A stretch of DNA of 64,000 bases from Aquimarina pacifica (lineage in GTDB: Bacteria > Bacteroidota > Bacteroidia > Flavobacteriales > Flavobacteriaceae): positions 1-64,000 of the forward strand of contig NZ_JACC01000013.1 in assembly GCF_000520955.1 (NCBI RefSeq), written 5' to 3'. Below are positions 35,522 to 44,581 of the stretch, piece by piece (the stretch's first letter is position 1; the number at the start of each line of letters is the position of its first letter). The notes under the pieces were generated by a model. It had not been told where the DNA came from, made no database searches, and worked only from the letters and a program-made list of their open reading frames with translations. The translations under genes were made by a program, and so were the position numbers.

Positions 35522-36925
35522 ATGAAATTTATTAAGTGTATTATCTTTCTAGTAATCTTATTAGAAACGACTATAACAATTGCTCAAAAAGAGAATATCT
35601 TTTTACAAAGAAGTTATTGGCAACTTAATCCAAGTATTTCTGATATTGAAGAAAAAATCAAAGAGGGGCACAATATAACCGCTCTTAATGAACATTTTTT
35701 TGATGCTGTTTCTTGGGCATTAATAGAAAAAACAGACAATACAACTATTAAGTATTTGCTTACTAAACAGGGAAATGACGTTAATAAACTTACCCATGAT
35801 GCACGAACGTATATTTTTTGGGCTGCTTATCGTGATAATTTAGAAATGATGAAGTTTTTGGTCAATCAGGGAGCAAAAACTGATATTATAGATAGTCATG
35901 GCTACTCGTTACTTAATTTTACTGCAGTTACAGGACAGTTGAATACCAAATTATATGATTTTTGTATTGCACATGGAGCAGATATTGTAAATGAGAAAAA
36001 TAAGGAAGGGGCAAATGCCCTATTATTAGTAGCTCCATTCATAAAAGAATATAGTTTTATTGAGTATTTTACTTCTAAAGGAATTGATCTACACAGTACC
36101 GATCAGCAGGGAAATGGGATTTTTAATTATGCTTCAAAAAGAGGGAATACCAATCTGCTAGATATACTGGTAAAAAAAGGAGTAGCTTATAAAGGCCTAA
36201 ATAATAACAATGGTAACGCTATGCTTTTTGCAAGTAACGGCACCCGTGGCCACACTAATTCCTTGGCAACCTATCAATTTTTAGAAAAATTAGGAATAGC
36301 CCCCAATGTAACCACAAAAAAAGGTCAAACTCCATTACATGCTCTTGCCTATAAATCTAAAGAAACTGATGTGTTGGGTTATTTTTTATCAAAAGGGGTT
36401 TCTATTAACAGTAAAGACCATACAGGACGAACAGCTTTGACTAATGCTGTACAATGGGGTACAACCAAAGTAGTTGATTTTCTTGTAGCAAATGGCGCTG
36501 ATGTATCTGTAAAAGATAACCAGGGAAATACCTTGGCCTATTACCTCCTACATAGCTTCGATGCTGATCAACCAGAAATGTTTAATAAAAAGCTTACCAC
36601 ACTTACAAAACAAGGGTTCGATATAAAAGAAAGATCAGAAAAAAATGGAGGCTCATTATATCACATTGCTTTAGATAAAAATAACATAACATTACTGAAA
36701 AGAATTAAAGCTTTTGACATTGATGTAAATACCAAAAATAAAGAAGGTATTACTCCTTTACATAAAGCAGCAATGACTGCAAAGGATGAATCGATTCTTA
36801 AATATTTACTTTCTATAGGAGCAGACAAAAATATCAAGACTGATTTTGAAGAATCCGTGTATGATCTTGCAAGTGAAAATGAACTATTACAAAAGAATAA
36901 AATTGCTATAAATTTTTTAAAATAA
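35522..36925 (+). CDS. exported ankyrin-repeat protein
   Basis: A 467-residue protein with a signal peptide ending TITIAQ and about ten ankyrin repeats (GYSLLNFTAVTGQL, GQTPLHALAYKSKETDVLGY, GRTALTNAVQWGTTKVVDFL, GITPLHKAAMTAKDESILKY). Ankyrin stacks bind other proteins; export to the periplasm suggests a scaffold there. It is sandwiched by 3 nt and 1 nt gaps between DUF6607 and DUF2271, so it belongs to the iron operon. Its partner is unknown. Confidence 0.88.
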   Translation: MKFIKCIIFLVILLETTITIAQKENIFLQRSYWQLNPSISDIEEKIKEGHNITALNEHFFDAVSWALIEKTDNTTIKYLLTKQGNDVNKLTHDARTYIFWAAYRDNLEMMKFLVNQGAKTDIIDSHGYSLLNFTAVTGQLNTKLYDFCIAHGADIVNEKNKEGANALLLVAPFIKEYSFIEYFTSKGIDLHSTDQQGNGIFNYASKRGNTNLLDILVKKGVAYKGLNNNNGNAMLFASNGTRGHTNSLATYQFLEKLGIAPNVTTKKGQTPLHALAYKSKETDVLGYFLSKGVSINSKDHTGRTALTNAVQWGTTKVVDFLVANGADVSVKDNQGNTLAYYLLHSFDADQPEMFNKKLTTLTKQGFDIKERSEKNGGSLYHIALDKNNITLLKRIKAFDIDVNTKNKEGITPLHKAAMTAKDESILKYLLSIGADKNIKTDFEESVYDLASENELLQKNKIAINFLK

Positions 36926-36926
36926 A

Positions 36927-37424
36927 ATGAAATTCAGTTTACTATATAAAATAATTACTCCTTTAGTACTCCTAAGCTTTATGTTGATAGGGTTTAATTC
37001 AACCTCGAATGCTACCTCCACATATAAGTGTATGATACAAATGATAAATTATACAGGAGAAGGAGCATATATCGTAATATCCTTATTAGATCAACAGGGT
37101 AATTATGAGAAAACATTATATGTTCAAGGTGACGACGAAGAATGGTATCATGATATTCCGGAGTGGTGGCGTTTTTATGGAAAACACCGGCCTAATATTG
37201 ATGCCATCACCGGAGCAACTATTAGTGGCGGAAAAAGAGCTATTAGTGTTTTTGAAATTGAAAATGACAAAATTGATACTGGGTACAAAATTCGTTTCGA
37301 AACAGCTGTTGAGGATCAAGAATACTATAAGGACGATATTGAGTTCGAATTAACATCAGAGACAATAAAAAATAAAGTAGAGGGAAAAGGTTTTATTCGC
37401 TACGTACGTCTTCTTCCTCAATAA
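36927..37424 (+). CDS. DUF2271-family exported protein
   Basis: A 165-residue exported beta-rich protein with a signal near residues 1-28. It has the DUF2271 pattern: YVISLLDQQGNYEKTLYVQG-like core, WWRFYGKHRPNIDAITGATI with the conserved DAITGAT motif, then a beta strand pair. Genes of this family regularly precede PepSY-flavoreductase genes in iron operons, as here (13 nt gap). It may bind a flavin or heme cofactor; unproven. Confidence 0.82.
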   Translation: MKFSLLYKIITPLVLLSFMLIGFNSTSNATSTYKCMIQMINYTGEGAYIVISLLDQQGNYEKTLYVQGDDEEWYHDIPEWWRFYGKHRPNIDAITGATISGGKRAISVFEIENDKIDTGYKIRFETAVEDQEYYKDDIEFELTSETIKNKVEGKGFIRYVRLLPQ

Positions 37425-37437
37425 TTTTAATCACTAA

Positions 37438-39624
37438 ATGACCATTTCAATATGGAGATATAGTCATATGCTTTTGGCTATATCTTCTTCTATTTTTCTT
37501 ACGCTCGCTTCAATAACGGGAATTATTCTTGCCATTGAACCCATTACCGAGAATCAAAGTCCCTATAAAATAGATCGGATTAAGAGCATCTCAGTTTCTG
37601 AAACCATTGAAGTATTACAACTTGAATATGATCAAATAATTACGGTTAAAATTACTGATTCTGATTTTGTTATAGCATCTGTAATCAATAAAGAAGGGGA
37701 AAGCGAAACAATTTATATCAATCCAAAAAACGGTAAACGTTTAGGGAGAATAGAACAAAAACATCCTGTTTTTAAATTTGCAACGAACTTACATAGGTCC
37801 TTATTTCTAAAAAGTATTGGACGCTTCTTTGTTGGATTTGTTTCTTTATTATTAGTCGTAATTGTAATAACCGGAATTTTTCTTATTCTGAAAAGACAAG
37901 GAGGAATCAAAAAATTCTTTTCTAAGGTGACTCCTGAGTCTCCAAATCAATATTTTCATGTAGTTTTGGGACGTTGGCTCTTTATCCCTATACTCATTAT
38001 AGCGATTACTGGCGTTTATCTATCCCTTGAAAAGTTTTCTCTCTTACCCAAACATAATTTCTCTAATGAAATTAATTTTAATCAAACCGATAAGAAAACT
38101 GCACCTTGGCATTTTCATATTTTTAAAATCACACGTTTAGCCGATGTAAAATCTATTGAATTTCCGTTTTCTGAGGATATTGAAGACTATTTCAAACTAG
38201 AATTAAAAAACAAAGAATTGATAATCAATCAGTTTGACGGGAGTATTATTAAAGAAAATGTGTATCCATTCTTTGCTGTAGCATCTTATTATAGTTTTTT
38301 GTTACATACAGGAAAAGGAAATGTTTTATGGTCTTTAGTATTATTACTGTGTTCTTGTTCTCTTTTATTTTTTATGTATTCTGGTTTTTTTATGACTATC
38401 AAAAGACAAAAATCAGGAAAATTAGTCAATCTCGCCAGCAAAGATGAATGTGAATATGTTATTTTGGTTGGATCCGAAACAGGTACTACTTTTAATTTTG
38501 CAAGAGCATTTAGTAGGAGCCTGACAAAAATTGGTAAACAAGTATTTGTATCTGAATTGAACACATACAGCACCTATAATAAAGCTAAACACCTCATAGT
38601 ATTTACTTCGACTTATGGTGACGGAGAATCTCCGGCTAATGCAAATAAGTTTACAAATTTGTTCCAAAATACCGAGCCCATTAACCCTCTTCAATTTTCT
38701 GTAATTGGCTTAGGGTCGACCAAGTATCCCGAATATTGCAAATATGCAGGTGAAATAGATAAAATGCTTAATACGCATGAAAAATTTAATCCAGTCATGC
38801 CGCTATTCAAAATCAATGAACAGTCTATTGAGGCTTTTCAAAAATGGGCAACCACATGGAAACAAAATACAAAAACTCCCTTGGAGGAAATTAACACTCC
38901 AACAGAAAAAATGTTCAGGTTTACAGTTATTCACAAAACAAAAATAAATAAAGATCATACTTTTTTGCTTCAATTAAGGCCTCCTAGTCATCTGAAATTT
39001 GAATCTGGAGACTTGATTGCAATAAGACCAAATGCTGATAACAGCCACCCTCCGAGACTTTATTCTATAGGTAAAATTGATAGAAACATAGTACTAAGTA
39101 TCAAAAAGCATGATTTGGGACTATGCTCAAACTACTTGAATACATTAACTACTACTAACCAGTTACAAGCCTCCATTCGTACAAATCCGAAATTTCATTT
39201 TCCAGATTCTGCACCAGAAGTTCTTATGATTGCTAATGGAACCGGAATTGCACCTTTTTTAGGTATGATTTTTTGTAATAATAAGAACATAAAAAAGCAT
39301 ATTATCTGGGGAGTTCGAACAAACGATTCTTTGGATATCTACCAAAAACAAATCAATCCTAGAATGCTTGAAAAAAGACTTATAAGCTTTCAAATAGCCT
39401 ATTCAAAAGAGTTAAAAAGTAAAACCTATGTACAAGATTTGATAAAAAAAGAAAAAGAATTAGTAACAGATATTTTATCTAAAAATGGAACAATAATGAT
39501 CTGTGGATCAATGCAGATGCAAAAAGGTGTCATAGCTGTTTTAGAGGAAATTATTCAAACCAAATTAAATACTACCATTCAGGAATTAATTAGTAAAGGG
39601 CAAATTAGAATGGATTGTTATTAA
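37438..39624 (+). CDS. PepSY-membrane / flavodoxin / NADPH-ferredoxin-reductase fusion (ferric reductase candidate)
   Basis: A 728-residue inner membrane flavoprotein. Residues 1-325 are a PepSY transmembrane domain with four helices and His residues that may bind heme (His10, His119, His174, LLHTG at 290). Residues about 340-475 are a flavodoxin domain (GSETGTTFNFARAF, TSTYGDGESPANA). Residues about 490-728 are a FAD/NADPH reductase (PPRLYSIGKI, ANGTGIAPFLGM, MICGSMQMQKGV) ending DCY like CysJ. Electrons would run NADPH to FAD to FMN to membrane heme, probably to reduce Fe(III) or heme iron in the periplasm. Confidence 0.88.
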   Translation: MTISIWRYSHMLLAISSSIFLTLASITGIILAIEPITENQSPYKIDRIKSISVSETIEVLQLEYDQIITVKITDSDFVIASVINKEGESETIYINPKNGKRLGRIEQKHPVFKFATNLHRSLFLKSIGRFFVGFVSLLLVVIVITGIFLILKRQGGIKKFFSKVTPESPNQYFHVVLGRWLFIPILIIAITGVYLSLEKFSLLPKHNFSNEINFNQTDKKTAPWHFHIFKITRLADVKSIEFPFSEDIEDYFKLELKNKELIINQFDGSIIKENVYPFFAVASYYSFLLHTGKGNVLWSLVLLLCSCSLLFFMYSGFFMTIKRQKSGKLVNLASKDECEYVILVGSETGTTFNFARAFSRSLTKIGKQVFVSELNTYSTYNKAKHLIVFTSTYGDGESPANANKFTNLFQNTEPINPLQFSVIGLGSTKYPEYCKYAGEIDKMLNTHEKFNPVMPLFKINEQSIEAFQKWATTWKQNTKTPLEEINTPTEKMFRFTVIHKTKINKDHTFLLQLRPPSHLKFESGDLIAIRPNADNSHPPRLYSIGKIDRNIVLSIKKHDLGLCSNYLNTLTTTNQLQASIRTNPKFHFPDSAPEVLMIANGTGIAPFLGMIFCNNKNIKKHIIWGVRTNDSLDIYQKQINPRMLEKRLISFQIAYSKELKSKTYVQDLIKKEKELVTDILSKNGTIMICGSMQMQKGVIAVLEEIIQTKLNTTIQELISKGQIRMDCY

Positions 39625-39653
39625 GAAAACCCTAAAAAACATGTATCAAGTCT

Positions 39654-40007
39654 ATGTGCAAAGATGTAAAAATAGTATCAAAAATTAAAAAAGGGCAATT
39701 ATCAAAATGTCTTACCTGTGACTTATATCTTCTCACTTATAATAATTTGTTGTTTGAGTTTACAAACGAAGAATTTATAAGCTTCAAGAATTACTTATTA
39801 AGTATAGAATTAGACTATTGGGAGCATCATCATTCTAATTCAGATCTGAAACGAAAAATTCCTATCCCTACATTACAACAGAATTTATGTTTGATGTTTA
39901 GTCGAAAAGAAATTCATGATATAATCTCTTTAGTATTTTATAGTAATTACGATAAATCAAAAATATTACGAGTATATGAGATCGATTACGTGACATATGC
40001 TAACTAA
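39654..40007 (+). CDS. DUF6686-like small protein
   Basis: A 117-residue soluble protein. An N-terminal Cys pair (CLTCDLYLL) and a C-terminal helical part with RKIPIPTLQQNLCLMFSRKE match the DUF6686 pattern (IPLPT..N..LMFS..E) as I recall it. It is the last gene of the iron operon, 29 nt after the reductase. Cys residues at 19 and 22 with Cys2 may bind iron or zinc. Function unknown. Confidence 0.65.
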   Translation: MCKDVKIVSKIKKGQLSKCLTCDLYLLTYNNLLFEFTNEEFISFKNYLLSIELDYWEHHHSNSDLKRKIPIPTLQQNLCLMFSRKEIHDIISLVFYSNYDKSKILRVYEIDYVTYAN

Positions 40008-40441
40008 GAAAACACCTGTACAAATTGTATTTTCGGACTTCACAACACAGTCATAATGCATTTTAGTGTACCTGTTTCTAAATTGTAAAGACTATAACTA
40101 TTATTGACTTGCAATTTATCAACTAGAAAAAAATAATTCTACAATTTTGCACATCAAAACTCTTTTAATAAAAAGTTCATTATATATGAGACCGTTTGTC
40201 GGTACAAATTTATATCAAAGTTCTCTTCTAATTAGAAAAATATTGTGGTTACATGCCTAGGAAGAGAAGAAATCCCTTCTACTTATCTACTGATATTTTT
40301 ATTTTTTTTGTTAAAAAACCTAATAAATACCAATAAAAAAGCAGTGAGATGAAGAATGCAAAAAAATAAAAAAGAGCTCACATGTTTTTATTTAGAATAA
40401 ATAAAAATAACAATATATTTGCCCTCCCAAAATAAAATCAA
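40008..40441. other. intergenic region before the second TonB module
   Basis: A 434-base noncoding gap. The only recognised element is the operator-promoter at 40388-40421. A T-rich stretch near 40300-40317 could end the upstream operon, but no clear hairpin was seen. Confidence 0.5.
40388..40421 (+). promoter_or_regulatory. iron-type operator and promoter of the second TonB receptor
   Basis: TTATTTAGAATAAATAA (40388-40404), 9 nt, then TATATTTG (40414-40421). It is the same element as before hmuR, and flanking bases also match (AAAATAAC between operator and box). A Fur-like repressor acting on both receptors is the simplest reading. Confidence 0.65.
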
Positions 40442-43156
40442 TTGCAAAAACTTCTTTTTTATTTCTTTATACTACATCTATCGTCTGCAATTTCGCAGGT
40501 TCGTTATAGTGGGATGATAGTTAACGATACCACAGGAAAACCTATTGAAAATGTCCTGGTAGAACATACAGAAACACACACTTGGGTTATTACCGATGCT
40601 ACTGGACACTTTACAATTGTTCTCCCTCTCTCAAAAAAGATATTTCTAGAGGTTAAACATTTATCTTATGTTAATCAACAGGTTTTTATTACATCTGATG
40701 AGAACACCCCGATTAACATACGATTAGCAGAAAATGATTTGCGTATTGATGAAATTTTGCTGATTGGTACAAATAAAAAGTATTCAGAAATTGTTTTAAA
40801 ATCTGAAGCCGTAGATAATATACAATCTTTTTCTGCCTTAGGAGTGTTAGAACAATTACCCGGGCAATCTACCTCAGAAACATCGCTAAACGGGTATAAA
40901 AACATGGTTTTCCGTACAGCAGAAGTAGGATTGACAGGTGGAGAATCTTATGCAAACAAAGCCTTTGGTACAGCCGTTTTAGTTAATGATATTCCTTTAT
41001 CTAATAACGAAAATATGCAAAAATGGGCTCCGAATACTGCGGGTGTATTCGGTGCTGCATTCAATCAATTTACCGTAGAAGCAAATGCCTCTAATACATC
41101 TACGACCTATAATAATGCTGGTTTGGGTGTTGATCTACGACAAATACCTACAGAAAATATTGATGAGATAGAGGTTGTACAAGGAATTCCCGAAGCTAGA
41201 TACGGTGACCTAACATCTGGATTAGTAAAAATTAAAACAAAAGCGGGGATTACTCCATTTATATCATCCATATCTTTTAGAGATGGGACAACACAAATAA
41301 ATGCTTCTAAAGGATTTAAAATTTCTGATACTTGGGGAGTACTTAATATGGGGATTTCGTATTTAAACTCTAAAGAAGATCCTAAAGATGTTTTGGATGT
41401 GTATAACCGGGTGAATCTAAATACAGATTGGTCGATTTTTACAACGAAAACAAAAAACACATTGTCTTTTGCTTTTTCTAGCAGTTTAGATGATGGAAAA
41501 CAAGACCCTAATGACATTACAGAAACATTCGTAAAAAATAAGGATCAGTCCATTAGAATAAGTAATCGATTTGCATATAAAGTTAATCAGTGGATTGATG
41601 AAGTATCTATACTTTCTAGTTTTGAGTATAGACAACAGCATACAATTAGACGGGCTAAGGTAAATACAGGTGGAGAGGTAATCCCTATAGCATTAGAATC
41701 CGGCATTTCTCAGGGTGTATACACCCCTACTGTTTATTTTTCTACCAGAGAAATAGACGGAAAACCAATTAATGGTTTTTTTGATATACAATTGCTTAAG
41801 AGCTTTTCTACTAAAAAACAATGGACACACAAATTCATTACAGGTGCCACATTACGCTATAGTGATAATTTAGGAGCAGGTAGAATTGGTAATCCTCAAA
41901 CCGCTGATGTGCAATTTGTACTTAGTGGATTTAATTCTGCTACAACAGGTTTTAGACCATATAGCTTTAACGAAAGCTTACGTCCAGAACTTCAATTAGC
42001 AGGTTTTATCCAAGATAATGTTCTAAAATATTGGGATAATAGTTCTTTGAGTATAGCAGCAGGTTTGCGATGGGACAATCAAAACAATTACAATACAATA
42101 TCACCTAGAATTAATACCTATTTTCAGAAAAACAAAATAAAAATACGTGGAGGCATAGGACTCTCTGCCAAAGCTCCTTCTTTAAATAGTATCTATACAG
42201 GGAAACAGTACTTTGATCAAATCATAGGAGATTTTAGATCAAATGAGTACAATGTGGCCTATGTACAGACCTTTGTAAAAGAAGAACAAAATCTTGACCT
42301 AAAACCTACCAAAAGTCTAAACACAGAATTGGGATTAGATTATCAATTGGGATGGGCAGATTTTAGTATAACTGGTTTTTACAAAAAATTATCCGATGGT
42401 CTAACATCCCTTCGTGTATTTAATACTGTAATAGGAGATGATTACCTTGTTCTATTCAATGAACCCGAAGCACCAACCATAGATATTATTGGAGAAAAAT
42501 TATATACTTATGAAGACTCCAAAACAATTAATGGTCTTACCTCTTTAGATTATGGATTCGAATTTTTGCTTAGAATTCCTAAAATAAGAGGGCTTAATCT
42601 AGACGCTACGATTAATGGCTTATTTGCAAAAACTGAAAATAACAACATCTCTGATATTTATACCGACAGTTCATTAGAGAGCGAGAACGCTACTATTGGT
42701 GTTTTTGATAAAAGTATTACTACGATTCAGGAACTATTCAGAATAGGTGCTTCTATTAATTATCATATCTCAAAAATAGGGCTTTTAGTAAATCTTCGTA
42801 CAGAACATTTTATCATCAACAACACATTTCTCGATGATACTTATGATACATATCCTATTGGCTATTTTGATCAAGAAAATAGATATTTCGATATCCCAGA
42901 AACGGATAGATCAAATACTGAGTTATACGGACATTTATTTAGAACGGTAAATACTGTAGCTACAAATACTTCGGATAAAGTATTTCATAATCTGCACTTA
43001 AGAATATCAAAGGACTTTACAAATGGATTTAGAATTGACTTTTACGCAAACAATTTTCTGAATCTAAAACCCACATATATAGATAATAATGGTGATGAAA
43101 TACTAAGGGACATTACTCCATTATCTTTTGGGATGAAGCTAAACTATAAACTTTAA
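40442..43156 (+). CDS. TonB-dependent receptor with carboxypeptidase-regulatory-like domain
   Basis: A 904-residue outer membrane receptor. The TTG start begins the signal LQKLLFYFFILHLSSAISQ; no nearby ATG fits. A carboxypeptidase-like beta sandwich (about 20-100, GMIVNDTTGKPIENVLVEHT) is followed by the plug (VDNIQSFSALGVLEQLPGQS, IEVVQGIPEARYGDLTSGLV) and a large barrel ending FGMKLNYKL. The N-terminal sandwich is usual for Bacteroidota receptors. The substrate is probably an iron compound given the promoter and partners; this is an inference. Confidence 0.9.
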   Translation: MQKLLFYFFILHLSSAISQVRYSGMIVNDTTGKPIENVLVEHTETHTWVITDATGHFTIVLPLSKKIFLEVKHLSYVNQQVFITSDENTPINIRLAENDLRIDEILLIGTNKKYSEIVLKSEAVDNIQSFSALGVLEQLPGQSTSETSLNGYKNMVFRTAEVGLTGGESYANKAFGTAVLVNDIPLSNNENMQKWAPNTAGVFGAAFNQFTVEANASNTSTTYNNAGLGVDLRQIPTENIDEIEVVQGIPEARYGDLTSGLVKIKTKAGITPFISSISFRDGTTQINASKGFKISDTWGVLNMGISYLNSKEDPKDVLDVYNRVNLNTDWSIFTTKTKNTLSFAFSSSLDDGKQDPNDITETFVKNKDQSIRISNRFAYKVNQWIDEVSILSSFEYRQQHTIRRAKVNTGGEVIPIALESGISQGVYTPTVYFSTREIDGKPINGFFDIQLLKSFSTKKQWTHKFITGATLRYSDNLGAGRIGNPQTADVQFVLSGFNSATTGFRPYSFNESLRPELQLAGFIQDNVLKYWDNSSLSIAAGLRWDNQNNYNTISPRINTYFQKNKIKIRGGIGLSAKAPSLNSIYTGKQYFDQIIGDFRSNEYNVAYVQTFVKEEQNLDLKPTKSLNTELGLDYQLGWADFSITGFYKKLSDGLTSLRVFNTVIGDDYLVLFNEPEAPTIDIIGEKLYTYEDSKTINGLTSLDYGFEFLLRIPKIRGLNLDATINGLFAKTENNNISDIYTDSSLESENATIGVFDKSITTIQELFRIGASINYHISKIGLLVNLRTEHFIINNTFLDDTYDTYPIGYFDQENRYFDIPETDRSNTELYGHLFRTVNTVATNTSDKVFHNLHLRISKDFTNGFRIDFYANNFLNLKPTYIDNNGDEILRDITPLSFGMKLNYKL

Positions 43157-43168
43157 CTACAAACAAAC

Positions 43169-44512
43169 ATGAAAACAAACTCAGTACTTAAATTATTTAT
43201 GATCCTCCTAGTAACTTCTACAATTATAAGTTGTAGTAATGACGATGATTTTGGGGCAATTACAGAAGAAGATGAAACACAATTAATAGATTTTACAATA
43301 CAAACTTCATTAAGTTCAGATATTGGAGAGGCTGACCTAGAAGATGTGACCATCAGTTTAACAAACACTACGACAGGTGAAATTTTTGAAACAAGTACCA
43401 ATGAAAACGGAACTGCTATTTTTGATCAACTAGAAATTGGGCTATACGCTGCGATAGCAACATTGACATTAACAAAAGAAGAGTTCGAAAACAAACTAGG
43501 ATATACCCCAGACACAGAAGAAGTTACATTTAATGGGGCTCAGGAAAACATTGTTATTAATGTCAATGTTACTTCTACCAATATCGAACTTACTACTGGT
43601 AAAATAGGGGATTTATTAATTAAACAAGTCTATTATGCAGGTTCTGGGTTTGATGGGGCCTCTTTTAGAGATCAGTTTATCGAAATCTATAACAACTCTA
43701 ACGAAATTTTATATGCAGATGGTTTATTAGTAGCACAAGTATACGGAAGTATATTTACAGGTGTTGCTGACTACACATTAGAAAATGGTCAGTTTGATTG
43801 GACTAAATCACCGTCAAATCAGGTAGGTGCTGATGCGAATGATAAGTATGCTTATGCAGATTTTGTATATCAAATTCCGGGTAACGGAACTACATATCCT
43901 ATTAATCCTGGTGAGGGCATCGTAATTGCTACAAATGCATATAATCATAAGGAAACATTGATCGAGAGTGATGGATGGGAGTCGACTGTTACGGACCCAT
44001 CACTTACTATTGATCTTAGTGAAGCAGATTTCGAAGGATATTTAGTAGACTATATTACCAGTTCAGATGGATATCCAGGAACTTGGGATGTACAAAATAA
44101 CAATGTGCCTGATTTAGAAATTATACATTTTAAATCGGGAAAAGATATGGTACTCAATACAGGTGGGGCTGATAGTTTTGTTATATTCACCCATGATACA
44201 CCAAATGACTTACCTACATATCTAAGCCCTGATACCTCTGATGACAGTTTATATATGCAAATCCCTGTAGAAAATATAGTGGATGCTGTAGAAGTAAACA
44301 CAGAAGATCCAACAAATTTATACCCTAGACAATTACCCACAGCCTTAGATGCGGGGTATGCCTATGTACCAAATGGTTATTTTTCTTCGCAATCTGTAAT
44401 CAGAAAAGTAGAAAAAGAGGTAAACGGACGTAAAGTGTTATTCGATACTAATAACTCATCAGTAGATTTCACATACTTAGACATGGCATCGCCAGGTGCC
44501 TTTGTAGAATAA
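43169..44512 (+). CDS. DUF4876-family lipoprotein
   Basis: A 447-residue lipoprotein with lipobox TIISC (Cys22) and the acidic start SNDDDFG. An N-terminal Ig-like strand set (about 40-140) precedes the DUF4876 region (about 147-440) with LLIKQVYYAGSG, DQFIEIYNNSNEILYADGLL and a lamin-tail-like pattern. It is 12 nt after the receptor and surely cotranscribed. It is likely a surface partner of that receptor, comparable in position to HmuY in the other locus. Confidence 0.82.
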   Translation: MKTNSVLKLFMILLVTSTIISCSNDDDFGAITEEDETQLIDFTIQTSLSSDIGEADLEDVTISLTNTTTGEIFETSTNENGTAIFDQLEIGLYAAIATLTLTKEEFENKLGYTPDTEEVTFNGAQENIVINVNVTSTNIELTTGKIGDLLIKQVYYAGSGFDGASFRDQFIEIYNNSNEILYADGLLVAQVYGSIFTGVADYTLENGQFDWTKSPSNQVGADANDKYAYADFVYQIPGNGTTYPINPGEGIVIATNAYNHKETLIESDGWESTVTDPSLTIDLSEADFEGYLVDYITSSDGYPGTWDVQNNNVPDLEIIHFKSGKDMVLNTGGADSFVIFTHDTPNDLPTYLSPDTSDDSLYMQIPVENIVDAVEVNTEDPTNLYPRQLPTALDAGYAYVPNGYFSSQSVIRKVEKEVNGRKVLFDTNNSSVDFTYLDMASPGAFVE

Positions 44513-44525
44513 AAAAATAGAATAT

Positions 44526-44572
44526 ACTTCTTGATTTTTTAAGCTTAGAAATGGACTAAAAAATCAAGGAGT
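44526..44572 (+). repeat. long intercistronic inverted repeat
   Basis: CTTGATTTTTTA and TAAAAAATCAAG pair perfectly (12 bp), and one G-T pair extends the stem to 16 bp, with a 15-nt loop. It lies in the 69-nt gap between the DUF4876 and DUF6850 genes. No T tract follows, so partial termination or mRNA processing is more likely than full termination. Confidence 0.6.
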
Positions 44573-44581
44573 ACTCTAGTT

